Origin: VAYN01 sp963702075
GTDB taxonomy: Bacteria > Actinomycetota > Thermoleophilia > Solirubrobacterales > 70-9
DNA: 64,000 bases
Assembly: GCA_963702075.1 (NCBI GenBank)
Contig: OY969703.1
Coordinates: forward strand, 1,302,001-1,366,000
Reading direction: 5' to 3'
Shown here: positions 32,164 through 39,695 of the stretch, in pieces
Position numbering within the stretch: position 1 is the first letter of the stretch
How the letters are laid out: the number at the start of each line of letters is the position of its first letter
Position numbers and translations under genes: made by a program
The notes under the pieces: generated by a model
What the model saw: only the letters and a program-made list of their open reading frames with translations
Database searches by the model: none
What the model was told of the DNA's origin: nothing

Positions 32164-34458
32164 TTGAGCAGCGTGCGCCGGGTCACCTTCTCCCGCAACT
32201 ACACGCTCTCCCTCTCCCGGACCTGCCAGTGCTACTGCAAGTACTGCGCCTTCGCCACCCACCAGGCGCACATCCATGCGCCGGCTGACGTCGAAAAGCA
32301 GCTTGACGAGGCGCTGAAACGCAACGCCAAGGAGCTGCTGGTGCTCACCGGCGAGCGCCCCGAGGTCAACCCGGTAGTTGCCGAACGCCTGAAGACCTGG
32401 GGCCACGACGATTTCACCAGCTACGTCGTCTGGGCCTGCGAACGGGCGATGGAGCGCGGGATGCTCCCGCATACCAACCTTGGCGTCCTCAGCAAGGAGG
32501 ATCTGGCTCGCCTCCGCGAAGTCACTGCCTCTCAGGGTCTGATGCTCGAGTCCACTTCGGAGCGCCTCATGGAGACCGTCCATGCGGGCTCCCCCACTAA
32601 GCACCCAGCTGCCCGGCTCGCCACGATCGAAGCCGCTGGCGAACTGAAGATCCCCTTCACGAGCGGCATCCTCGTCGGGATCGGCGAGACCGAGGACGAG
32701 CGCGTCCAATCTCTGGAGGCTCTCGCTGCCAGCCACAACCGCCACGGCCACCTCCAGGAGGTGATCCTCCAGAACTTCGTCCCCCATCCGCGGTACTACG
32801 GCGCTGAGGTGGCTGACATCGCCAACGAGGCCGCCCGCAACCTCTGGGTGGGCGACGGGGACACCCCCTCCAGACACTCAACTCCGAGCCATAGCGAGGA
32901 GTGTCTGGAGGGGGTGTCCCCGTCGCCCTACCCGACCTGGTCAAGCCCGGTCTCCATCAAGGAGATCAAGCGGTTGATTGGGGAGTGCAAGCGGCTCATG
33001 CCGGATGTGGGGGTGCAGGTGCCGCCGAATCTTTCGGATTGGTGGCCTGAGTTGGTGGAGGCCGGTGCGACGGATCTCGGGGGGCTCTCGGCGAATGGCG
33101 ATCACATCAGTCCCGAGGAGCCGTTTCCGTCGCCGCACCAAGTGCGGAAGGAGTTGGCACCCAGGGGCTATGCCTTGACCGAGCGGCTGTGCGTCTACCC
33201 GCAGTACATGGATCCCGAGTGGATGGAGCAGGGGGTCCTGGATGTGATCAAGCTGAAGTACTGGTCGTTCATTCCGAGGAAAGGTTCGGGACGGCGGTCA
33301 GACGAGAAGATCGCGCCGGACCTCGCCCCACGGGCGATTGGGAAGGGCCGCGAGGGTCAGGAGCTCTCCGAGGACGAGCTGACTGCCTTGTTCGCCGAGA
33401 CGCGGCCTGAGGTGATCGAGGAGATGCGGGTTGCTGCTGATGAGTTGCGGGCGGAGCTGGCGGGGGACCGGGTCACTTTTGTCGTCAACCGGAACATCAA
33501 CTTCACCAACGTCTGCGTGGTCGGCTGCGCCTTTTGTGGGTTCGGGCAGGGGAAGCGGTCGCCCGATGCCTATGAAGTCTCGGAGAAGGACTTTGCGGCT
33601 CGGGTCCTCGATGCGGTCGAGTTCGGGGCTACCGAGCTCTGCATGCAGGGGGGGATCCATCCCGATCTGACCCTGGAGGAGTACGGGCTTTGGTTGCGGC
33701 TGGCCAAGGAAGTGGCGCCGCAGTTGCACCTGCACGCCTACTCGCCGATGGAGATCAACTGGGCCTGCGAGCGCTCCGGCAAGGAGCCGCTGGAGGTCTT
33801 CGAGTACCTGCTCGAGTGCGGGCTCGGTTCGACGCCGGGGACCGCCGCCGAGGTGCTCGACGACGGCGTCCGCCAGCGGATCTCGCCGAACAAGCTGCCC
33901 GCCGATCGCTGGGTCGAGATCATCGAAGCCTCCCATCGCGCCGGCCTGCGCTCGACGTCGACGGTGATGTTCGGCCACATCGAGGAGCCGCGCGAGCTCG
34001 CCCGCCACATGCGGGTGATCCGGGCGCTGCAGGAGCGGACCGGCGGCATCACCGAGTTCGTCCCGCTCAGCTTCATCCCCTTCAACACGTTGCTCGGCCG
34101 TACCCACGGGATCGAGGAGATCTCGATCCGCGAGAACCTCAAGCACACCGCCGCCTTCCGCCTCGCGCTCGGGCGTAGCGTTCCCAACCTGCAGGCGAGC
34201 TGGGTGAAGATGGGGCTCGAGGGGGCGACCGAGGCGCTCCGCTGGGGCGTCAACGATCTCGGCGGCACCCTGATGGAGGAGAACATCTCCCGCATGGCCG
34301 GCTCCCAGCATGGCGTGCGGCTGGAGGTCGAGCAGCTGATCGAGGCGGCGCGGGCGGCTGGTCGGGAGCCGGCGCAGCGGACGACGTTGTACGAGATCAT
34401 CGAGACGTATGAGAGCGATGGTCCTCGAGAGGCAGCGCCAGCCGCTCCGGCTGGTTGA
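32164..34458 (+). CDS. fbiC: FO synthase, fused CofG-CofH radical SAM enzyme
   Basis: 764 aa; TTG start at 32164. Two radical-SAM halves. The N-terminal CofG-like half has the cluster motif CQCYCKYCAF (C-x3-C-x2-C) and TSGILVGIGET. The C-terminal CofH-like half has CVVGCAFCGFGQ, QGGIHPDLTLEEY, HAYSPMEI and MFGHIEEP. Together they couple 5-amino-6-ribitylamino-uracil and tyrosine to 7,8-didemethyl-8-hydroxy-5-deazariboflavin (FO), the F420 chromophore. A perfect 30-bp inverted repeat lies in frame in the CofG half between the radical barrel's late strand (QNFVPHP) and SIKEIKRLIGECKRLMP, adding about 26 residues not expected in the family. The adjacent adh gene overlaps its 3' end. Confidence 0.93.
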   Translation: MSSVRRVTFSRNYTLSLSRTCQCYCKYCAFATHQAHIHAPADVEKQLDEALKRNAKELLVLTGERPEVNPVVAERLKTWGHDDFTSYVVWACERAMERGMLPHTNLGVLSKEDLARLREVTASQGLMLESTSERLMETVHAGSPTKHPAARLATIEAAGELKIPFTSGILVGIGETEDERVQSLEALAASHNRHGHLQEVILQNFVPHPRYYGAEVADIANEAARNLWVGDGDTPSRHSTPSHSEECLEGVSPSPYPTWSSPVSIKEIKRLIGECKRLMPDVGVQVPPNLSDWWPELVEAGATDLGGLSANGDHISPEEPFPSPHQVRKELAPRGYALTERLCVYPQYMDPEWMEQGVLDVIKLKYWSFIPRKGSGRRSDEKIAPDLAPRAIGKGREGQELSEDELTALFAETRPEVIEEMRVAADELRAELAGDRVTFVVNRNINFTNVCVVGCAFCGFGQGKRSPDAYEVSEKDFAARVLDAVEFGATELCMQGGIHPDLTLEEYGLWLRLAKEVAPQLHLHAYSPMEINWACERSGKEPLEVFEYLLECGLGSTPGTAAEVLDDGVRQRISPNKLPADRWVEIIEASHRAGLRSTSTVMFGHIEEPRELARHMRVIRALQERTGGITEFVPLSFIPFNTLLGRTHGIEEISIRENLKHTAAFRLALGRSVPNLQASWVKMGLEGATEALRWGVNDLGGTLMEENISRMAGSQHGVRLEVEQLIEAARAAGREPAQRTTLYEIIETYESDGPREAAPAAPAG
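32850..32928. repeat. Perfect 30-bp inverted repeat inside fbiC
   Basis: Arms 32850-32879 (GGGCGACGGGGACACC...CAGACACTC) and 32899-32928 are exact complements, loop 19 nt. The inner end (AGACACTC/GAGTGTCT) matches the core of the other elements (GGACACTC). The coding frame stays open (DGDTPSRHSTPSHSEECLEG). At 30 bp it is the longest perfect stem in the window. Confidence 0.9.
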
Positions 34459-35404
34459 GCTGCCCGAGCCGAGTGCCGGTCCCGGCCAGGTCCTGCTCGA
34501 CGTCCGCGCCTGCGGCGTCTGCCGCACCGATCTCCACATCCTCGACGGCGAGCTTGCCGAGCCGAAGCTGCCGCTGGTGCCCGGGCACCAGATCGTCGGC
34601 GTCGTGCGCGAGGTGGGGGAGGGGGTGGACCGCTTCAGGTCCGGCGACCGCGTCGGCGTCCCCTGGCTCGGCTGGACCGACGGCGAGTGCCGCTACTGCC
34701 GCAGCGGCCGCGAGAACCTCTGCGACCACGCCAGATTCACCGGCTACGACATCGACGGCGGCTACGCCGAGGTCGCGGCCGCCGACGCCCGCTTCTGCTT
34801 CCCGGTCCCCGACGGCTACCCGGACCTGCAGGCGGCGCCGCTGCTCTGCGCTGGGCTGATCGGCTACCGGGCGTTGCGGCTGGTCGGCGAGGCGGAGCGG
34901 ATCGGCTTCTACGGCTTCGGCGCCGCCGCCCACATCCTCTGCCAGGTCGCCGTCCACGAAGGGCGGCGCGTCTTCGCCTTCACCCGCGACGGCGATGCGG
35001 AGACCCAGGCCTTCGCGCGCCAGCTCGGCGCCGAGTGGGCGGGCGGCTCGGAGGAGACGCCGCCCGAAGAGCTCGACGGCGCGATCGTCTTCGCGCCGGT
35101 CGGGGCGCTGATGACGGCGGCGCTGCGGGCGAGCGCGAAGGGGGCGCGGATCATCAGCGCCGGCATCCACATGAGCAACATCCCGTCGTTCCCCTACGCC
35201 GACCTCTGGGAGGAGCGCGTGCTCGGCTCGGTCGCCAACCTCACCCGCCAGGATGGCGAGGAGTTCATTGCCCTCGCGCCCCAGATCCCGGTCCACACCG
35301 AGGTCTCCGTTTATCCCTTGGAGCAGGCAAGTCAGGCACTGGATGACCTCCGAGAAGGCCGCTTCCGCGGTGCCGCGGTGCTAGATGTAGCCGGTTCCGG
35401 GTAG
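34409..35404 (+). CDS. Zinc-dependent alcohol dehydrogenase (MDR family)
   Basis: 331 aa. Catalytic zinc ligands in RACGVCRTDLH and PGHQIVGVV. The structural-zinc cluster is intact in DGECRYCRSGRENLC. The cofactor region is degenerate: the usual G-x-G-x-x-G appears as GFYGFGAAAHILCQVA. The AdhP/AdhA branch (NADPH- or NAD-dependent alcohol/aldehyde interconversion) is likely. It starts 50 nt inside the fbiC 3' end (another ATG at 34418), implying one transcript with fbiC. A link to F420 is positional only; F420-dependent alcohol dehydrogenases belong to a different fold. Confidence 0.87.
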   Translation: MRAMVLERQRQPLRLVELPEPSAGPGQVLLDVRACGVCRTDLHILDGELAEPKLPLVPGHQIVGVVREVGEGVDRFRSGDRVGVPWLGWTDGECRYCRSGRENLCDHARFTGYDIDGGYAEVAAADARFCFPVPDGYPDLQAAPLLCAGLIGYRALRLVGEAERIGFYGFGAAAHILCQVAVHEGRRVFAFTRDGDAETQAFARQLGAEWAGGSEETPPEELDGAIVFAPVGALMTAALRASAKGARIISAGIHMSNIPSFPYADLWEERVLGSVANLTRQDGEEFIALAPQIPVHTEVSVYPLEQASQALDDLREGRFRGAAVLDVAGSG

Positions 35405-35440
35405 CTGAACTGCATCCACGTAAGCCAACGGAGGGATGCA

Positions 35441-35623
35441 ATGAGCGACGAGATCCGTAACAAGGACGACGCCAAGGGACGCCTCAAGGAGGCCGCCGGT
35501 AGCCTGACGGGCGACGACGACCTCAAGCGCGAAGGCAAGGTCGACAAGGCCTCAGGCGCCGTCAAGGACGGTCTCGACAAGGCGTCCGACAAGGTCAAGG
35601 ACGCGGTAGGGAAGGACAGATGA
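35441..35623 (+). CDS. CsbD-like stress protein
   Basis: 60 aa; ATG behind GGAGGG. Highly charged: RNKDDAKGRLKEAAGSLTGD, then KREGKVDKASGAVKDGLDKA. The G-x-x-K-E-A-x-G-x-x-T-x-D pattern is the CsbD signature; these are small disordered, stress-induced proteins in many bacteria. Its last codons and TGA stop lie in the left arm of a 103-nt palindrome whose right arm contains the stop of the convergent cofE gene. Biochemical role unknown. Confidence 0.87.
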   Translation: MSDEIRNKDDAKGRLKEAAGSLTGDDDLKREGKVDKASGAVKDGLDKASDKVKDAVGKDR

Positions 35624-35719
35624 GAATCAGAGGTCGCTAGGCAAGGACGCAGGGAGCCCGAATAGCAGCGCTATTTGGGCGACTGAGGACGCCGCATAGC
35701 GGGCTCTGATTCTCATCTG
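35617..35719. repeat. 103-nt palindrome joining the 3' ends of csbD-like gene and cofE
   Basis: Outer arms CAGATGAGAATCAGAG (35617-35632) and its exact complement (35704-35719), with a second stem GCCCGAATAGC/GCTATTTGGGC (35656-35680, one mismatch). Each outer arm holds the TGA of one convergent gene, so the two coding ends are mirror images. It may act as a two-way transcription stop, or be a mobile palindrome that supplied both stops. Confidence 0.75.
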
Positions 35720-36519
35720 AACAAGTCTTCGCCGGGAGGGCGGCGGAGGGCGGCAGCACCGGGGCCGTCCTCCGCGCCGACGTAGCGGCCGAGGCCGCGC
35801 ACGACTACGACGGGGATCCCCTCGTCCTTGGTGCGCACCAGGTCCGCAGCCGCTGCAACCTCATCGGCGATCGCGATCACGGTCGCACTCAGCTCGCGCC
35901 CTGCGGAGTCTTGGCGCCCCCGCCAATCGTCCAGCGGTTTGAGGCCCGCGCAGCCGATTGCAACCTCGGCCTGGCCCAGACGCCATGCCCTGCCGAAGCT
36001 GTCGGCGATCACCACCGCGGGGAGGGGCCGGGGATGGGGGTCGCCGGACAACAGCGGGGAGGGTCCGGCGACCCCCATCCCCGGCCCCTCGGACGCGGGC
36101 GCTAGTTCGGTTCGTATGCGGCGGGCTGAAGCGTCCGGGTCCTCCGGCAACAGGCAGACCGTGCCGTCCTCGGGGAGGTTCGAGGCGTCGATTCCCGCGT
36201 TGGCGCAGACGAAGCCGTGGTGCGTTTCGGTGATCAAGACCCGCTCCTCCCGCAGTACCTCGAGGCTCTCGGAGAGCACCAGCTCCACGAATCCCGCCTC
36301 CTTACCCAGCTTCTTTGCCAGTTCGCGCGCCCGCACGGATGGGGTGATCTCCGAGAGCTTCCGTACCTGTCCCTCGGCCTTCGAGACGATCTTCTGCGAG
36401 ATCACCACGGCGTCGCTGGGCTGCAGCTCCGCCCGCTCGGCGATCAGCTGACCGACCTGATCCCCCGGTTTCACCTCGGGCATGCCCTCGACGGGCAGGA
36501 CCCGAAGCTCTCTGCTCAT
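35713..36519 (-). CDS. cofE: Coenzyme F420-0:L-glutamate ligase
   Basis: 268 aa. N-terminus LRVLPVEGMPEVKPGDQVGQ, then AVVISQKIVSKAEGQVRKLSE, the metal/GTP segment ITETHHGFVCANAGIDASN and, further on, VVIADSFGRAWRLGQAEVAIGCAGLKPLDDWRG, all typical CofE. It adds L-glutamates to F420-0 using GTP. There is no C-terminal nitroreductase-like domain, unlike the mycobacterial FbiB fusion. A 69-nt perfect palindrome inserts 23 codons (around EGPGMGVAGPSPLLSGDPHP) between ASARRIRTEL and VVIADSFGR. The start overlaps the cofC stop (ATGA). Last gene of npdG-cofD-cofC-cofE. Confidence 0.92.
   Translation of the reverse strand: MSRELRVLPVEGMPEVKPGDQVGQLIAERAELQPSDAVVISQKIVSKAEGQVRKLSEITPSVRARELAKKLGKEAGFVELVLSESLEVLREERVLITETHHGFVCANAGIDASNLPEDGTVCLLPEDPDASARRIRTELAPASEGPGMGVAGPSPLLSGDPHPRPLPAVVIADSFGRAWRLGQAEVAIGCAGLKPLDDWRGRQDSAGRELSATVIAIADEVAAAADLVRTKDEGIPVVVVRGLGRYVGAEDGPGAAALRRPPGEDLFR
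36022..36090. repeat. Perfect 28-bp inverted repeat inside cofE
   Basis: Arms 36022-36049 and 36063-36090 are exact complements (GAGGGGCCGGGG...CGCCGGAC); the loop AACAGCGGGGAGG closely matches that of the element at 39583-39650. Total 69 nt, a multiple of three, so it keeps the cofE frame and adds 23 residues at a point where family members have only a short loop. Confidence 0.9.
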
Positions 36520-37157
36520 ATCCCCAGTGCCTTCGCGGTCCGCTTCGCCCGCCCCGGTTGCTTCGCTAGCTCGCGGGTGAGGGCGATGACGTCGGCTGGG
36601 GTGTCGAGGTCGAGTTCGATCGAGGGGAGCTCCTCGATGCCGAAGGGGACGCCGGCTTGGCGGGCCGCCTCTACGTGGCGGTCGCGGCTGCCCTCGCCGA
36701 AGGCGGGGACGATCGCGTCCGGCGGGCTCAGCAGGAGGGCGTTGGTGCCGGTGCCGTGGCGGTCGGGGACGACGCCGACGTAGTTGCCGGGGACGCCGGT
36801 CAGCAGGCGGTCGAGCTCGCGCGGGTCGAGCAGCGGGCAGTCGCCGGCGAGCAGCACGACCCGCTCGGCGCCGTCGCCTTCGGCTCGGGCGATCCCCGCC
36901 AGCGCCGCCTCCACATGCCCGCCGTCCTCGGGGTCGGGCACCACCTCGGCGCCTGCTTCGGCCGCCAGCTCCTGGGCGATCGGGTCGCCGGTGACGAGGA
37001 TCGTGCGCTCGATCGCCCGCGCTTGGCCGATCGCCTCGAGGACGTCGGCGACCATCGCCTCGGCGAGGTCGCGTCGCTGGCCGCCGGTGATCCCGGCAGC
37101 CATGCGTTGCTTCGCCGCGCTGAAGCGCTTCACCGGTAGTACCGCAATTGCGTTCAA
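36516..37157 (-). CDS. cofC: 2-phospho-L-lactate (or PEP) guanylyltransferase
   Basis: 213 aa from a TTG at 37157 that overlaps the cofD TGA (TTGA). NAIAVLPVKRFSAAKQRMAAG is the CofC/FbiD start; a longer upstream frame is the antisense of cofD. The nucleotidyltransferase core has RTILVTGDPIAQELAAEAGA, VVLLAGDCPLLDPRELDRLL, VVPDRHGTGTNALLL and FGEGSRDRHVEAA. It activates 2-phospholactate or phosphoenolpyruvate with GTP for transfer to FO. Actinobacterial relatives prefer PEP, giving dehydro-F420-0. Ends in an ATGA overlap with cofE. Confidence 0.9.
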   Translation of the reverse strand: MNAIAVLPVKRFSAAKQRMAAGITGGQRRDLAEAMVADVLEAIGQARAIERTILVTGDPIAQELAAEAGAEVVPDPEDGGHVEAALAGIARAEGDGAERVVLLAGDCPLLDPRELDRLLTGVPGNYVGVVPDRHGTGTNALLLSPPDAIVPAFGEGSRDRHVEAARQAGVPFGIEELPSIELDLDTPADVIALTRELAKQPGRAKRTAKALGI

Positions 37158-38080
37158 GACTGAGCGAGCGTAGCGGCGTAGTCGAGCACGGTCCGCGCCA
37201 GCCGGACCCGTCCGGCGGCGCCTTCCATCAAGGTCGGCGCGGCGAGCGTCGGGATCTCCGCCGGGGGTGGATCGGGGTCGCCCTCGTCGACCACCATCGC
37301 GTCGATCAGCCCCGCGTACAGCGAGGCGACGCCGGCGGCGGTGGTCGGGCGGCCGATCCCTTCCATGAAGCGGTCGGTCGGGCCCTTGACGACGGCGCCG
37401 GCGACGTAAGGGCTGACGGCGACGACCGGGGCCGGAGAGGCGGCGATCGCCTCGCGCAGGCCAGGCACCGCGAGGATCGGGCCGATGCTGATCACCGGGT
37501 TCGAGGGGCCGACAACGATGACCTCGGCGTCGCGCAGCGCTTCCAGCACCTCCAGCGTCGGCTTGGCCGCCTCGATCCCCTCCAGCTGGACGCCGAGGAC
37601 CTGCGGCTTGCCACCGTCGAGGATCAGGTACTCCTGCAGGCCGCGCTCGCCGCCGGGCGTCGTCACCTGCGTCCGCACCGGCGTGTCGCACATCGGCAGC
37701 ACCCGCGCCTCGACCCCGAGGCCGCGGGCGATCTGCGCCTGGGCGTCGGTGGGGCGGCCGCCGTCGTCGATGAACTGGCGTCGGTAGAGGCAGGCGGCGA
37801 GGTCGCGGTCGGAGAGGCCGAACCAGCTGGGGGCGCCGAGCTGCTTCAGGCGCTCGAAGGCGGTGAAGCTGTCGTCCTCGATCCCCCAGCCGCGCTCGGC
37901 GTCGATTTCGCCGCTGAGCCAGTAGGTGACGAGGTCGGGGTCGGGGGAGACATGGACGCCGAGCGCCTCGACGTCGTCGCCGGTGTTGGCGATCACGGTG
38001 AGGTCCGGTCCGACCTCCTCCTGCATCCCGGCCGCGAGTTTGGCGCCGCCAGTGCCGCCGGCGAGAAGCGCGACGCGCAC
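37154..38080 (-). CDS. cofD: 2-phospho-L-lactate (PEP) transferase
   Basis: 308 aa. N-terminus VALLAGGTGGAKLAAGMQEE, then VIANTGDDVEALGVHVSPD, TYWLSGEIDAERGWGIEDDS, FGLSDRDLAACLYRR, and VVGPSNPVISIGPILAVPGL; all CofD/FbiA hallmarks. It transfers the phospholactyl or enolpyruvyl phosphate group from the CofC product to FO. Position 27 nt downstream of npdG and overlapping cofC indicates one operon. Reduction of dehydro-F420, done in mycobacteria by the second domain of FbiB, has no gene here. Confidence 0.93.
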   Translation of the reverse strand: MRVALLAGGTGGAKLAAGMQEEVGPDLTVIANTGDDVEALGVHVSPDPDLVTYWLSGEIDAERGWGIEDDSFTAFERLKQLGAPSWFGLSDRDLAACLYRRQFIDDGGRPTDAQAQIARGLGVEARVLPMCDTPVRTQVTTPGGERGLQEYLILDGGKPQVLGVQLEGIEAAKPTLEVLEALRDAEVIVVGPSNPVISIGPILAVPGLREAIAASPAPVVAVSPYVAGAVVKGPTDRFMEGIGRPTTAAGVASLYAGLIDAMVVDEGDPDPPPAEIPTLAAPTLMEGAAGRVRLARTVLDYAATLAQS

Positions 38081-38107
38081 GCTAGGCCACCTGCTCCCGG
38101 GCGGGCC

Positions 38108-38791
38108 TCACGCCCAGTGGTCGCCCTCGGGCAGGCCCGTGAGGCGGATCCCGGCGTGCGTCTTGTAGCGCGTGTTGACCGAGATCAGCATCGGCGTCAG
38201 CTGCTCGACGATCCGCGCCATCTCCAGGGCGCCGGCGTTGACCGCGCGCAGCCCGTGGATCTGCTCGATCAGCTGCGCCACCCGCGCCTTGTCGGCCTTC
38301 TTGTCACCGCAGACGAGGACGTCCTCGCCGAGCTCGGTATCGAGCTTGGCCAGCATCGGCGCCGCGAGGGTGTGCATCGCGGCGATCACGATCACCCCGT
38401 CCGGAACCATCTCCTGCGCCTGCTGGGCGGCGGAGCCCTGCCAGACGCCGAGCGAGCGGGTTGCTTTGCCGCTGACGGCGGCGGCGAGGGGGACGGTGCA
38501 GTCGACGAGGATCTGGCCGGGGCGGAGCGCCTCGCGCAGGTTGTTGAGGTTCTCCGACTGGGCGCGGAAGGGGACGGTGAGGAAAACGATCTCGCCCTTG
38601 GCCGCCGCCTCCTCGTTCTGCAGGCCGGTGACGTCGGCGCCAGGGACCGCCTCGCGGACCTTTGCCGCCGCCTCCTCGGCGCGGCCGGCATTCCGCGAGC
38701 CGAGCACGATCGGCACTCCCGTCTGGGCCCAGCGCCGCGCCAGGCCGGCGCCGAGGGCGCCGGTGCCGCCGATGATCGGGATCGGTTCCAA
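38108..38791 (-). CDS. npdG: F420:NADP+ oxidoreductase
   Basis: 227 aa. Rossmann start IPIIGGTGALGAGLARRWAQ and the NADP-type tail VLGSRNAGRAEEAAAKV (Ser-Arg after the second strand binds the 2'-phosphate). Then VFLTVPFRAQ, DCTVPLAA and VIAAMHTLAAPMLA. The C-terminal MARIVEQLTPMLISVNTRYKTHAGIRLTGL is characteristic of the Fno/NpdG family. It exchanges hydride between NADPH and F420, supplying reduced F420. First gene of the npdG-cofD-cofC-cofE operon; divergent from an SDR gene 48 nt away. Confidence 0.92.
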   Translation of the reverse strand: MEPIPIIGGTGALGAGLARRWAQTGVPIVLGSRNAGRAEEAAAKVREAVPGADVTGLQNEEAAAKGEIVFLTVPFRAQSENLNNLREALRPGQILVDCTVPLAAAVSGKATRSLGVWQGSAAQQAQEMVPDGVIVIAAMHTLAAPMLAKLDTELGEDVLVCGDKKADKARVAQLIEQIHGLRAVNAGALEMARIVEQLTPMLISVNTRYKTHAGIRLTGLPEGDHWA

Positions 38792-38839
38792 GGTCGCGCA
38801 GTCTAAGTGACCTTCCGAGGGTCACTATGCTCCGCTCGC

Positions 38840-39574
38840 ATGAGGCTGGAGGGAAAGAAGGCGCTCGTCACCGGCGGGGCCAGCGGCATCGGCGCCGCGA
38901 CCGCCGCCCGGCTCGCCGCCGAGGGCGCCGAGGTCTGGATCGGTGACCTCAACATGGAGGGAGCCGAGAAGGTCGCCGGCGAGATCGCCGGCCATGCAGT
39001 CGCGCTCGACGTCACCGACCTCGACGCCGCCCGCGGTGCCGTCGCCGCCATCGGCGACCTCCACGTCCTCGTCAACAACGCCGGCATGGACAACTTCGGC
39101 TTCTTCGTCTACGTCACCCAGGAGCAGTGGCGGCAGACGCTGGACATCAACCTCGGCGGGGTCATGAACTGCACCCACGCGGCGCTGCCGGGGATGCAGG
39201 AGCGCGGCTACGGCCGTATCGTCAACATCGCCTCCGAGGCCGGCCGCGTCGGCTCCAAGGGCTCGGCCGCCTACAGCGCCGCCAAGGCCGGCGTGATCGG
39301 CTTCACCAAGGCGATCGCCCGCGAGGCCGCCCGCTACAACGTCACCGCCAACGCGATCGCCCCCGGCCCGATCGAGACCCCCCTGCTGATGGGCGCCAAA
39401 GAGTTCGGCGAGATCGGCGAGAAAGTCATCGAGACGATGCGCAGCTCCACCCAGATGGGCCGCCTCGGCCAGCCCGAGGAGGTAGCGGCCGCGGTCGCCT
39501 TCCTCGCCAGCGACGACGCCAGCTACGTCACGGGCGAGACCCTGGGCGTCAGCGGCGGCCTCGGCATGGTCTAA
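38840..39574 (+). CDS. SDR-family oxidoreductase (FabG/PhaB-like)
   Basis: 244 aa from the ATG at 38840. Classical SDR: ALVTGGASGIGAATAARLAA (NAD(P) loop), DLHVLVNNAGMDN, the catalytic Ser in VNIASEAG, Y-x3-K in AAYSAAKAGVIGF, and NAIAPGPIETPLLMG. Asp after strand 2 (IGDLNM) points to NAD(H) rather than NADP. Could be a 3-hydroxyacyl-CoA or alcohol dehydrogenase; an acetoacetyl-CoA reductase role upstream of ccr would suit this genome but is not shown. Divergent from npdG, followed by a long palindrome. Confidence 0.85.
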   Translation: MRLEGKKALVTGGASGIGAATAARLAAEGAEVWIGDLNMEGAEKVAGEIAGHAVALDVTDLDAARGAVAAIGDLHVLVNNAGMDNFGFFVYVTQEQWRQTLDINLGGVMNCTHAALPGMQERGYGRIVNIASEAGRVGSKGSAAYSAAKAGVIGFTKAIAREAARYNVTANAIAPGPIETPLLMGAKEFGEIGEKVIETMRSSTQMGRLGQPEEVAAAVAFLASDDASYVTGETLGVSGGLGMV

Positions 39575-39582
39575 CGCTGCGG

Positions 39583-39650
39583 GAGCCGGGAGGGAGACCC
39601 TCGGCGGACAAAAAGCGGGGAGTGTCCGGCGAGGGTCTCCCTCCCGGCTC
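39583..39650. repeat. Palindromic element after the SDR gene
   Basis: 28-nt arms 39583-39610 (GAGCCGGGAGGG...CGGCGGACA) and 39623-39650, one mismatch; loop AAAAGCGGGGAG. Starts 8 nt after the SDR stop. Core (GGACA, GCGGGGAG, TGTCCGG) matches the element in cofE, but the outer arms differ. May also serve as a terminator-like barrier. Confidence 0.85.
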
Positions 39651-39695
39651 ACGACAGGGGGGAGAGTCTGTCGCCCTCGCTGACTTAACCCGGCT

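Noticed and set aside
32850..32928. Reading the fbiC palindrome as a transcription terminator
   Set aside because: It lies in mid-gene with no U tract, and the frame continues through both conserved radical-SAM halves.
34409..35404. F420-dependent alcohol dehydrogenase
   Set aside because: Zinc-ligand and MDR motifs are clear; F420-dependent alcohol dehydrogenases are luciferase-like barrels. Proximity to fbiC alone is not enough.
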